From: Lachnospiraceae bacterium XBB1006
Lineage (GTDB): Bacteria > Bacillota > Clostridia > Lachnospirales > Lachnospiraceae
DNA: 64,000 bases
Assembly: GCA_900115795.1 (NCBI GenBank)
Contig: FOXT01000015.1
Location: 22,174-86,173, forward strand
Direction of reading: 5' to 3'
The notes below the pieces were generated by a model that ran no database searches, was not told the origin of the DNA, and saw only the letters and a list, made by a program, of their open reading frames with translations. Below, piece after piece: positions 1 through 7,682 of the stretch. Position 1 is the stretch's first letter. Each line of letters begins with the position of its first letter. The translations under genes were made by a program, and so were the position numbers.

Positions 1-1423
1 TTTCCTGAAGAAGATGAATGGCATCATTTAAGCGTTTCAGCATGTCTTCATCTTTTTGCTCCATAAGAAGTTTACGTTTATTTATCGTTGTAAGGCTATC
101 GTTAATTTCAGAAGCTTTTTCGTCAGTATTGGTGCTAACACGTTGTGTTAGCGTAGTAATATCGTTTACCTGCATGGTTACCTGTTCTGTAGAATCAGAA
201 GTTTGCTGAGAAGATGCACTCATTTCTTCCATCGTATCGGAGATGCTGGAAATGTTATTGGAAGTGCAATCTGCGGCAGCCTTTAATCCTTCCACGTTAG
301 AAACCAACTGATCGGAAGCTAAGTGGATGCTTGCAATAATGCTTCCCATGGAATTTTTTAATTCGTTTACTGCAGATACCAAATGCCCCACTTCGTCTTT
401 GGAACGAACGCTGATATCCAGAGATAAATCGGCATCGCCATTATTAACAGCATCGCCTAAGGCTTTTACTTTTTTGCTGGCGGCGGTAATTGGAGCGGCA
501 ATCATAATGCCTGCACCAATCGCAACCAAGACCGCAATAATGAGGCAGATTATAATGTTACGTACGAGATGTTTCTGTAGAGAAGAAACAACGGTATCGT
601 AGTTTTTGGCGGGAGATACATAATATAAAATCCAATTGGAGTCCTCAATCTCCTTCGCAGTGACATAAATCATGTTGCCGTCATAGTCTTTGATAGCGTC
701 TGCATCATCGTCTTTGGCAAGACGTACATAATCAATTGGCAAGTCCGAAATGTTTTGTGGCTTTTCGGAGGTGGATTCAAATTCTTTATTTGGATGATAA
801 ATCATGGTGCCATTGGTGGTGGCGATAAATAAATAGCCATTTTTGGTATCCTTCGTCAGGCTTGTTATATCCGATAAAATACCATCAATCATAATGTCAA
901 AAGCAGTGACACCCTCAAGCTTTCCATAGTGGAAGGCTTTTGAAATGGTAATGATGAGTGAACCTGTTTGTGCGTCTACATATGGATCGCTAAAATAGAA
1001 GGAGTCGGTAGATGCATTTTTATACCAGTCGCGGCTAAGACCGTCAAAGTCAGATTCCGGTACCCATCCGGAACCGCTTAAAAGGGAACCGTCTGCAAAC
1101 TGGACATAGACATCATGTGCAATGTCATTGGATTTGTATAGGCTTTGAAGTACCGGTAACAATTCTTTGGAAAATTCGACGGCGGAATCGTTACTTCCTG
1201 TGCGAATAACCGCATCGGCAGAGGCAACGGAGTTCGCAGCGTCTCTCATCCAACTGCGTACCACGCAGGCATAGTACTTCGTTTGTTCGTCATAATTTGC
1301 ATCCAGAAGATCCTCGTAATTTGGTTTTACATTTTGTATGGTGGAGTACCCTTCTGCAACAAGCAAAGCAACAGATAGTACTGCGATAATAGCTGCCATT
1401 TTCCATTTCAAACTCTTGAACAT
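1..1423 (-). CDS. Methyl-accepting chemotaxis protein, dCache type (C-terminus beyond window)
   Basis: The reading frame stays open to the left edge, so about 474 N-terminal residues are visible. Residues about 7-28 form a first membrane segment. A long extracytoplasmic part follows with dCache-like wording (around SRDWYKNAS and YFSDPYVDAQTG). A second membrane segment rich in I, V and A leads into a HAMP region and the start of the coiled-coil signalling domain. The conserved hairpin tip has not been reached. Chemoreceptors of this class bind small ligands outside and control CheA inside. The chosen ATG has no close ribosome site; a strong AGGAGG lies about 37 bases upstream with no ATG, GTG or TTG in frame between, so the start is uncertain. 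A TATAAT sits at 1487-1492 on this strand. Confidence 0.88.
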   Translation of the reverse strand, partial: MFKSLKWKMAAIIAVLSVALLVAEGYSTIQNVKPNYEDLLDANYDEQTKYYACVVRSWMRDAANSVASADAVIRTGSNDSAVEFSKELLPVLQSLYKSNDIAHDVYVQFADGSLLSGSGWVPESDFDGLSRDWYKNASTDSFYFSDPYVDAQTGSLIITISKAFHYGKLEGVTAFDIMIDGILSDITSLTKDTKNGYLFIATTNGTMIYHPNKEFESTSEKPQNISDLPIDYVRLAKDDDADAIKDYDGNMIYVTAKEIEDSNWILYYVSPAKNYDTVVSSLQKHLVRNIIICLIIAVLVAIGAGIMIAAPITAASKKVKALGDAVNNGDADLSLDISVRSKDEVGHLVSAVNELKNSMGSIIASIHLASDQLVSNVEGLKAAADCTSNNISSISDTMEEMSASSQQTSDSTEQVTMQVNDITTLTQRVSTNTDEKASEINDSLTTINKRKLLMEQKDEDMLKRLNDAIHLLQE

Positions 1424-1569
1424 AGCACATATGATAATCCGGTTAAATTGCGGATTATGCTCCTCCTTTCCTGCGTACTTACCTATATTATACCATTATT
1501 AAGGGCATTCCCCGGGTAAAACACAGAATGTTTGGAGAAAATTCAGATAATTATCGAGAAGTTTCATCG

Positions 1570-1598
1570 TTGCATAATAGTGAGAAAACAAGTATAAT
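1570..1598 (+). promoter_or_regulatory. Sigma-A type promoter of hutI
   Basis: TTGCAT at 1570-1575 and a perfect TATAAT at 1593-1598 are 17 bases apart. The only gene downstream on this strand is hutI. The resulting 5' leader of about 50 bases contains a short stretch resembling a MITE end (1612-1628). Confidence 0.6.
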
Positions 1599-1611
1599 GA
1601 AATCGCAGAGC

Positions 1612-1628
1612 AGTTTCGCAAATACCTA
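1612..1628 (+). mobile_element. Possible remnant of a MITE end
   Basis: Sixteen of 17 bases match the right terminal repeat of the complete element at 24218-24362 (AGTTTCGCAAwTACCTA). No partner repeat or flanking duplication is visible, so it may be a decayed end or chance. It lies in the leader of hutI. Confidence 0.3.
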
Positions 1629-1655
1629 GGAAAAATTAATAATAAGGAGAAGGAA

Positions 1656-2897
1656 ATGAAAAAGATTATTATACACATTCCGGAGTTGGTTACTTGCGCC
1701 GGAACGGGACCGAAACATGGAAAAGACATGGCAGATGCCGGCATTATCAAGGATGGTGCGGTAGTGGTTGTGGACGGAAAATTTGCATTTGTGGGGACAA
1801 CCGATGAATTGAAGCGAGTTTACGAGGAATTGGACGAAGAAGAAGTGATTGACGCAAGTGGATGCGCAGTTATTCCGGGACTCGTGGATTCTCATACACA
1901 TTTTATTTTTGGCGGATATCGTGCAGATGAGTTTTCCTGGAGATTAAAAGGTGACAGCTACATGTCCATTATGGAGAGAGGCGGCGGAATTGCTTCTACC
2001 ATGAATGCAACCAGAGGTGCAAGTGAGCAGGAGCTTTTAGAAACAGGAAAAGAGCGATTAGACAGAATGCTGTCTTACGGAATTACAACCGTAGAGGGAA
2101 AAAGTGGCTATGGTATGGATTATGAAACCGAGCTTCGGATGTTGCGTGTGATGAAGAAGTTAAATCAGGAACATCCGGTAGATATTGTGTCAACCTTTTT
2201 GGGACCACATGCGATTCCACCGGAGTATGCCGGAAGAGATAGGGAATTCATTGACTTTAATCTGGAAGAAGTAATGCCAAAGGTAAAAGAGGAAGGACTG
2301 GCTGAATTTGCAGATATTTTCACGGAAAAAGGAGTTTTTGGAATCGAAGATTCCCGCTATTATCTGCAAGGAGCCAAGAAGTTAGGATTTCGCTTAAAAG
2401 TGCATGCAGATGAAATTGTGGATTTAGGCGGCGCCGGAATGGCAGTAGAAGAAGGATGCCAGTCTGCAGATCATCTGTTGATGGCATCGGATGAAAGTAT
2501 AGCAAAATTGGCAAAGGGAAGTACGGTAGCTACGCTATTGCCGGCTACGGCATTTAGTTTGGGAGCGCCTTACGCAAAAGGAAGAGAAATGATTGATTCC
2601 GGATGTGCAGTTGCGATTGCCTCCGATTATAACCCGGGAAGCTGTCATACCTGTAGTATTCCGTTAATTATTGCTATTTCCTGTATTTACATGCACATGA
2701 CCATTGAAGAAGTATTAAATGCATTGACAATAAATGGTGCGGCAGCAGTAAATCGACAGGACACGGTTGGCAGCATTGAAGTTGGAAAAAAAGCGGATTT
2801 GGTCATCCTGGACAAGCCATCCATTCATTTTTTACCATATTGTACTGCAATGAATATTGTAAAATCTGTGATGAAAGACGGAAAATTTGTGTTTTAA
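1656..2897 (+). CDS. hutI: Imidazolonepropionase
   Basis: HutI hydrolyses 4-imidazolone-5-propionate to N-formimino-L-glutamate, the third step of histidine degradation, in the cytoplasm. The 413 residues match the family length. The amidohydrolase metal motif DSHTHF is at residues 79-84, followed by the family-typical GGYRADEF. HADE (His250, Glu253) and a late SDYNPG segment carry further active-site residues. AAGGAGAAGG precedes the ATG by a few bases. hutH and hutU are not in the window. The next enzymes for the product, FtcD and FchA, lie about 50 kb away at 51927-53443. A clear hairpin terminator follows directly. Confidence 0.96.
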   Translation: MKKIIIHIPELVTCAGTGPKHGKDMADAGIIKDGAVVVVDGKFAFVGTTDELKRVYEELDEEEVIDASGCAVIPGLVDSHTHFIFGGYRADEFSWRLKGDSYMSIMERGGGIASTMNATRGASEQELLETGKERLDRMLSYGITTVEGKSGYGMDYETELRMLRVMKKLNQEHPVDIVSTFLGPHAIPPEYAGRDREFIDFNLEEVMPKVKEEGLAEFADIFTEKGVFGIEDSRYYLQGAKKLGFRLKVHADEIVDLGGAGMAVEEGCQSADHLLMASDESIAKLAKGSTVATLLPATAFSLGAPYAKGREMIDSGCAVAIASDYNPGSCHTCSIPLIIAISCIYMHMTIEEVLNALTINGAAAVNRQDTVGSIEVGKKADLVILDKPSIHFLPYCTAMNIVKSVMKDGKFVF

Positions 2898-2905
2898 ATG
2901 AGAAC

Positions 2906-2941
2906 AAAAGAGCAGAGGGAATACATCCTTCTGCTCTTTTT
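2906..2941. terminator. Bidirectional terminator between hutI and the SASP gene
   Basis: An 11-bp perfect stem (AAAAGAGCAGA with TCTGCTCTTTT) around a 13-base loop carries A-runs and T-runs on opposite sides, so it can end transcription from both convergent genes. Confidence 0.85.
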
Positions 2942-2944
2942 GAG

Positions 2945-3166
2945 TTACTGATTGCTATTACCGGACATCTGCTGTTTCTGGTTATTTACCATTTTTCTAA
3001 CCATTTCACCGCCGATAGAACCTGCTTCTTTTGCAGTGATATCACCGTTGTATCCCTGCTTTAAGTTTACACCGATTTCGGAAGCAACTTCTTCCTTGAA
3101 ACGATTCATTGCATCTTTTGATTCCGGTGCGGACATTTTTCCGCTGGTTTTGTTACTGTTCGCCAT
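2945..3166 (-). CDS. Alpha/beta-type small acid-soluble spore protein
   Basis: A 73-residue protein with the two family hallmarks: a first segment around MNRFKEEVASEIGV and a second around GDITAKEAGSIGGEMVRKM, the latter spanning the usual germination-protease region. Such proteins coat and protect spore DNA in the forespore. Length and composition (rich in N, K, G and Q, no Cys or Trp) are normal. TGGAGGAA precedes the ATG. Expression would be expected from SigG, but I did not identify a promoter. The gene is good evidence that the organism belongs to a spore-forming lineage. Confidence 0.95.
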   Translation of the reverse strand: MANSNKTSGKMSAPESKDAMNRFKEEVASEIGVNLKQGYNGDITAKEAGSIGGEMVRKMVNNQKQQMSGNSNQ

Positions 3167-3258
3167 TTTTTATTCCTCCAATCTCATTACGATAAGTTTC
3201 CTTATCTGAGACTAGTATGTCCGAATGGGAAGGAATTAAACATGGAAAAAATTGCTAG

Positions 3259-4143
3259 TTAAAAGTCTATTTCCGTCAAAAGATGAATCATTGCCTTCAT
3301 CTGCGGAGTTTGCCATTTGTCTTTGTAGAAAAGCATTTGCCGGTACATAGAAATGGAAACTTCGGGAACGTTTAGAATCTTGATACTACCGTCATCTACA
3401 TAGGAACGGGAAACGCACTCCGGTACAAAAGAAAGTCCTATGCCCATGGAGACCAGACGGCAAATGATGTCTGTATTTTGCACTTCCAGCAGAGGTCGGA
3501 TATGTAGGGAACGTTTTGCAAGTTGCTCCTCTAATTCCAGACGATAATTCACGTCGCTTCCGGTAAAGATAAAAGGTTCTTTTACAATTTCTTCAATAGA
3601 AACGCTTTCCTTTACGGCAAGGGGATGGGAACTTGCACATATAAAATGAATGGGCTCCGCCAATTGTCGCGGGCGAGCCAAATCGGTCTTTTCATAGAGA
3701 CGATCCAAGGTATAAATTAAATCAATTTCATTGTCCTTAAGGGCTGCGAGCATGGATTTAAAGTCCATAACCTTTACAATCAAATCTACATCCGGGTGTA
3801 AGAAACGGTAGTAGTAAAGAATATCCGGTAAAAAACTGATAACCAGGGACTCCTCGATTCCCATGCGCAGTTCACCTGACATGGTTTCTTTATTCTTGAT
3901 GGATTCTAAGGCATCCTGTTCAAGGGTAAGCATTTCTTGTGCATATTGATACAATTTCTTGCCTGCCTCGGTCAGACTAATGGATTTGCCAAGTCGGTCA
4001 AAAACAGGAACGCCCAGCTCCAATTCCAGCTGTTTAATCTGGGCTGTGACAGCCGATTGTGAGTAGCCAAGTGCCTGTGCAGTTTTGGTGAAGTTCCCGG
4101 AATCAGCGACTTCCAGGAAGGTTTTTAAGTTACGTAGTTCCAT
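3259..4143 (-). CDS. LysR family transcriptional regulator
   Basis: A 294-residue protein with the N-terminal winged helix-turn-helix (MELRNLKTFLEVADSGNFT, then AQALGYSQSAVTAQIKQLE) and a C-terminal type 2 periplasmic-binding-like effector domain. A start 23 codons upstream is possible, but AGAGGGAT lies just before this ATG and the family begins here. It is divergent from brnQ, and the 122-base intergenic region holds outward-facing arms CACGAT (4183-4188) and ATCGTG (4214-4219) overlapping the brnQ -35 region. Control of brnQ is inferred from position. The effector is unknown; branched-chain amino acids are a guess. Confidence 0.9.
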   Translation of the reverse strand: MELRNLKTFLEVADSGNFTKTAQALGYSQSAVTAQIKQLELELGVPVFDRLGKSISLTEAGKKLYQYAQEMLTLEQDALESIKNKETMSGELRMGIEESLVISFLPDILYYYRFLHPDVDLIVKVMDFKSMLAALKDNEIDLIYTLDRLYEKTDLARPRQLAEPIHFICASSHPLAVKESVSIEEIVKEPFIFTGSDVNYRLELEEQLAKRSLHIRPLLEVQNTDIICRLVSMGIGLSFVPECVSRSYVDDGSIKILNVPEVSISMYRQMLFYKDKWQTPQMKAMIHLLTEIDF

Positions 4144-4182
4144 AGTATATCCCTCTCTATCATTAAAAAATTTAATCGTTTT

Positions 4183-4226
4183 CACGATAACGATTGATTT
4201 GACTATTCGCAAAATCGTGTTATACT
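4183..4226 (+). promoter_or_regulatory. brnQ promoter with inverted arms, probable LysR site
   Basis: TTGACT (4199-4204) and TATACT (4221-4226) are spaced 16 bases. Inverted arms CACGAT and ATCGTG, centred about 31 bp apart, flank the -35 element, which suits a tetrameric LysR regulator. Confidence 0.5.
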
Positions 4227-4265
4227 AATATCCGGAAGCAACGAAAAGAACCGGAGGTATGAATT

Positions 4266-5564
4266 ATGAAGAGTAAAATTACAAGTACATTCGTAGTAGG
4301 TTTTGCAGTATTTGCAATGTTGTTTGGTGCCGGCAATCTGGTATTTCCACCGTTCCTCGGAATGCAATCCGGAGAGAATTGGATTTGGGGATTCTTAGGA
4401 TTCGCCGTTATGGATGTTGTACTTGCAGTCGTCGTTATGAATGTTATTGCCAGCAAGAAGGATGGTGCAGACGGTATCGTAGGCATTCTTGGAAAGAAGT
4501 TATCCACAGTATTAATGCTTGCATTGTACATCTGTATCGGCCCATTGGTTGCAATTCCAAGAACTGCAGCAACAACTTATGAGTTGTCCATTGCGCCGTT
4601 ACTTCCACAGTTTAACTCTGTTGCATTTTCTATTGTATTTTTTGCAGTAGTTTTGGTACTTTGTATTCGTCCATCTAAGATTATTGATATTATCGGTGCC
4701 GTACTTGCACCAATTTTGTTAGTAACCTTGGGTGTGCTGATTGTGAAAGGAATCATCCATCCGCTTGGAAGCATTTCCGGAGGCGGAGCGTTGTATACAT
4801 CCGTTCACACCGGTATTACAACCGGATATCAGACAATGGATGCAATTGCAGCGCTTGCATTCTCTATCCTTATTATAGCACAGGTTAGGGATTATAAGTT
4901 AAAAAATAAAGCAGAAGAGAGAAAAATGATTCGTCATGCATGTTACATTGCAGGAATTGCTTTGATTCTCATCTATGGAGGCCTTGCGTACCTTGGAGCG
5001 AGTGTTCGTGGAATTTATCCAAAAGATATTTCCAGAACGGATATTATCATTAATCTTGCAAAAGATATTTTAGGACCGGCAGGTCTCGTAGTACTTGCAG
5101 TAATTGTTGCAGCAGCATGTCTGACAACAGCAATTGGATTGGTATCCTCTTGTGCTGCATATCTTGAGAAGTTAGCAAATGGAAAAGTATCTTACAAGGT
5201 ATTCTGTACCGGCGCATGTGTATTCAGTGCAGTACTTTGTAATGTAGGATTGGACAACATTATTGCGTTGGCAGCACCGATTTTGGACTTCATTTATCCA
5301 ATCTTATTAGTGTTAGTGTTCTTGGCAACAATGAAAGAGTCTGTGGTATCCACCAAGGCACGTTACGGAACCATCGCTGGTGTAGTAGCATTTGTTGTAC
5401 TTCAGCTAATTGAGAATCTGACACATGTATCAGCCATTACAGCACACATGCCGCTTGCAACCTATGGATTTGCGTGGATTACACCGGCAATTGTGGGAAT
5501 GGTCATTGGAATGATTGTTGGAAAACTGGTACCGGCGCGAGAAGCAATGGGTTATGGAAATTAA
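4266..5564 (+). CDS. brnQ: Branched-chain amino acid:cation symporter (LIVCS family)
   Basis: A 432-residue hydrophobic protein with about 12 membrane segments. Its start (FAVFAMLFGAGNLVFPPFLG) is the characteristic N-terminal motif of BrnQ carriers, which import Leu, Ile and Val with Na+ or H+. A second family-like stretch, GPLVAIPRTAATTYELS, is near residue 90. CGGAGG precedes the ATG. The gene is alone on its transcript, with a divergent LysR regulator upstream and a strong terminator downstream. Confidence 0.95.
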   Translation: MKSKITSTFVVGFAVFAMLFGAGNLVFPPFLGMQSGENWIWGFLGFAVMDVVLAVVVMNVIASKKDGADGIVGILGKKLSTVLMLALYICIGPLVAIPRTAATTYELSIAPLLPQFNSVAFSIVFFAVVLVLCIRPSKIIDIIGAVLAPILLVTLGVLIVKGIIHPLGSISGGGALYTSVHTGITTGYQTMDAIAALAFSILIIAQVRDYKLKNKAEERKMIRHACYIAGIALILIYGGLAYLGASVRGIYPKDISRTDIIINLAKDILGPAGLVVLAVIVAAACLTTAIGLVSSCAAYLEKLANGKVSYKVFCTGACVFSAVLCNVGLDNIIALAAPILDFIYPILLVLVFLATMKESVVSTKARYGTIAGVVAFVVLQLIENLTHVSAITAHMPLATYGFAWITPAIVGMVIGMIVGKLVPAREAMGYGN

Positions 5565-5582
5565 ATAAATCGACCACTTGAG

Positions 5583-5626
5583 AAACAAACGGTTTCCGGG
5601 AAAAGAAACCGTTTGTTTTTTTTTGT
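5583..5626 (+). terminator. brnQ terminator
   Basis: A 14-bp perfect stem (AAACAAACGGTTTC paired with GAAACCGTTTGTTT) around an 8-base loop, followed by a run of Ts. Confidence 0.9.
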
Positions 5627-5654
5627 ATCTTTTCTTTATATTTTTGAAAAAGTA

Positions 5655-5684
5655 TTGACAGATTAGTCAGAAAATGATTAAAAT
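5655..5684 (+). promoter_or_regulatory. Promoter of the leader peptide/ABC exporter operon
   Basis: A perfect TTGACA (5655-5660) is followed after 18 bases by TAAAAT (5679-5684). A transcript would start just ahead of the leader ORF at 5729. Confidence 0.65.
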
Positions 5685-5728
5685 ATGTGAGTAACTTGTA
5701 AAAATGACAATGTGAAAGGAGGTAAAGT

Positions 5729-5818
5729 ATGATGAATGTGATTGTAAGATTAAACTATTTTAATAATGGAAGAACGTGTAGATGGCTTTACCTCGAAAAG
5801 AATGCCCTATCCTTGTGA
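5729..5818 (+). CDS. 29-residue leader peptide of the ABC exporter operon
   Basis: AAAGGAGG at 5715-5722 precedes ATGATG, which opens a 29-codon frame containing GRTCRWLYLE and ending at TGA. The peptide has no signal sequence. Its ribosome site (5719-5727, GAGGTAAAG) is perfectly complementary over 9 bases to codons within the ORF (5786-5794, CTTTACCTC), and a terminator hairpin follows before the ABC gene. This is the layout of ribosome-sensing leaders of drug exporters and resistance genes such as bmrB of Bacillus subtilis. That it is translated is inferred from the ribosome site and context. Confidence 0.7.
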   Translation: MMNVIVRLNYFNNGRTCRWLYLEKNALSL

Positions 5819-5871
5819 GAATGGATAGAGTGTATTGTTTGCATTGATTTGTAAAGAAAGTGATAATGATA

Positions 5872-5918
5872 GGTCTGAGGTAGATGGAACGTCTACCTCA
5901 GGCCATTTTTTATTTTTT
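5872..5918 (+). promoter_or_regulatory. Attenuator terminator ahead of the ABC exporter
   Basis: A 13-bp stem with one G-U pair (GGTCTGAGGTAGA, 5872-5884, with TCTACCTCAGGCC, 5892-5904), a 7-base loop and a T-rich tail lie 19 bases before the GTG of the first exporter gene. Its 5' arm can instead pair with leader codons 5787-5794 (8 bp, one G-U), so terminator and antiterminator would be mutually exclusive. Confidence 0.75.
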
Positions 5919-5936
5919 AGAAGGGAGATTTGCAGC

Positions 5937-7667
5937 GTGAAAAAACTCAGTGTGTGGAATATGGGACGTCCCTATATGGGATTCATATTCTTAGGAAGTA
6001 TGTTTATGTTTGCGGCAACGGTGCTTGAGCTTTTGTTTCCACTGGTAACCAAATCCATTGTGGATGATGTGATCGTAGGTGGAAAAACGGAACTTTTGAG
6101 TCGTCTTTTGTTGGCAATTCTTGGAATTGGCATTTTTTCCGGATTGTTTCATTATGCCAAGGAATACACCTTTGACCGGGTAGGATGTGCGGTAGCATCA
6201 GATGTAAGAAGAACGTTGTTTACCCATATTCAGGGACTATCTATGGATTATTTTGATAACACCAACACCGGAGAATTAATGGCAAGAATCAAAGAAGATG
6301 CGGATATGATGTGGGATGCCTTCGGCATGACAGGGATGCTCACCATTCAGGTGACGGTACATGTGATTGTGGTGGTGTATTGTATGCTGACGCAGAATAT
6401 GCTGTTGACCATATTTCCGGTAAGCGTAATGCTCGTTATGGCAGCACTTGCCATTTACATGGAAAAAGAGCTGGATAAGGTGTTTGGCGATATCAGCGAG
6501 AAAAATGCGGAGCTTACCACGGTGGCAGAGGAGAATATATCCGGTGTTCGTACTGTAAAAGCCTTTGTAAGAGAGGACTACGAGATTGAAAAATTTCGGA
6601 AGAAGAATACGGAATATTGCGATTTGAATATGAAAATGACGAAAATCCTGGTGCGGATTTATCCTTATTTTGAACTGGTAGGAAAGATTTTACCGGTTAT
6701 GACGGCGATTTTAGGAGGTTTTTTGGTGGCACGGGAAGAAATGACCATTGGAACCTTAGTAGCCTTTGTGGAATACAGCCGGAATATTGTGTGGCCCTGC
6801 GAAGTTATTGGAGAGCTGGCAAATGAAATCTCAGCGATTCATGCATCCTATAAGAAAATCAATAAGGTGATGGAGCAGGAACCAACTATTTTTAATAAAG
6901 AAGAGCCGGTGGTATTGCCGGAGGTTAATGGTACCATTACCTTCGAGCATGTGGACTTTAAGAGAGAGGGACATGACATTTTGCAGGATGTAAGCTTCAC
7001 GGTGAAAGCCGGACAGACGCTTGGAATTATGGGAGAAACCGGTGCCGGAAAATCTTCCGTCATTCATCTTATGGGACGGTTGTTTGATGTGACCGGCGGA
7101 AGTGTAAAGCTTGACGGCGTGGATGTGCGGGATCTGACGTTGCAGCAGGTTCGTGGCAGCATTGCTCCGGTTATGCAGGAAGTTTTTCTCTTTTCTGATA
7201 CAGTGAAGGATAATATTCGCATGGGAGATAAAGAGAGAATTAGTCGGGAAGAAGTGGTGAAAGCTGCTAAGAAAGCAAAGGCGCACAATTTTATTTTGGA
7301 TATGGATAAGACCTATGAGACCATGATAGGCGAGCGAGGAGTAGGGCTTTCCGGCGGACAGAAGCAACGCATCAGCATGGCAAGAGCCCTTGCCAGAAAA
7401 TGTCCCATTTTGATTTTTGACGATGCCACCAGTGCTCTGGATATGGAAACGGAGCGGGAAATTCAAAAAGAATTAAAAGAGCTTACGGGTATTACAAAGA
7501 TTATTGTGGGACACCGGATTTCAGCGGTACGATATGCAGATGAAATCATTGTTTTGGAAAAGGGCAGCATCGTGGAGCGGGGAACCCATGAAGAACTTTT
7601 GAAGTTAAAGGGACGGTATTATGAAACCTACTGTTCCCAGTATGGAGAAGAAAGTATCAGTGCATAG
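5937..7667 (+). CDS. ABC exporter half-transporter, degenerate-site subunit
   Basis: A 576-residue type IV exporter half: six membrane helices, then an ATPase domain with Walker A GETGAGKSS, signature LSGGQKQR and an H-loop in IVGHRIS. The Walker B motif reads ILIFDD, so Asp replaces the catalytic Glu, the pattern of the weak site in heterodimeric exporters such as TM287/288 and BmrCD. The partner starts 16 bases downstream. The GTG start was chosen for the AGAAGGGAG ribosome site and because an in-frame extension to 5835 would run through the attenuator hairpin. The likely role is export of drugs or other amphipathic compounds; the substrate is unknown. Confidence 0.9.
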   Translation: MKKLSVWNMGRPYMGFIFLGSMFMFAATVLELLFPLVTKSIVDDVIVGGKTELLSRLLLAILGIGIFSGLFHYAKEYTFDRVGCAVASDVRRTLFTHIQGLSMDYFDNTNTGELMARIKEDADMMWDAFGMTGMLTIQVTVHVIVVVYCMLTQNMLLTIFPVSVMLVMAALAIYMEKELDKVFGDISEKNAELTTVAEENISGVRTVKAFVREDYEIEKFRKKNTEYCDLNMKMTKILVRIYPYFELVGKILPVMTAILGGFLVAREEMTIGTLVAFVEYSRNIVWPCEVIGELANEISAIHASYKKINKVMEQEPTIFNKEEPVVLPEVNGTITFEHVDFKREGHDILQDVSFTVKAGQTLGIMGETGAGKSSVIHLMGRLFDVTGGSVKLDGVDVRDLTLQQVRGSIAPVMQEVFLFSDTVKDNIRMGDKERISREEVVKAAKKAKAHNFILDMDKTYETMIGERGVGLSGGQKQRISMARALARKCPILIFDDATSALDMETEREIQKELKELTGITKIIVGHRISAVRYADEIIVLEKGSIVERGTHEELLKLKGRYYETYCSQYGEESISA

Positions 7668-7682
7668 AGAGGAGGGGGCGTT

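Noticed and set aside
5835-5936. N-terminal extension of the first ABC subunit
   Set aside because: The open frame upstream runs through the attenuator hairpin and has no ribosome site; the GTG at 5937 has one and gives the usual N-terminus.
6831-7466. 211-residue minus-strand ORF opposite the ABC gene
   Set aside because: It is a shadow of the conserved ATPase domain on the other strand, without domain or ribosome site support.
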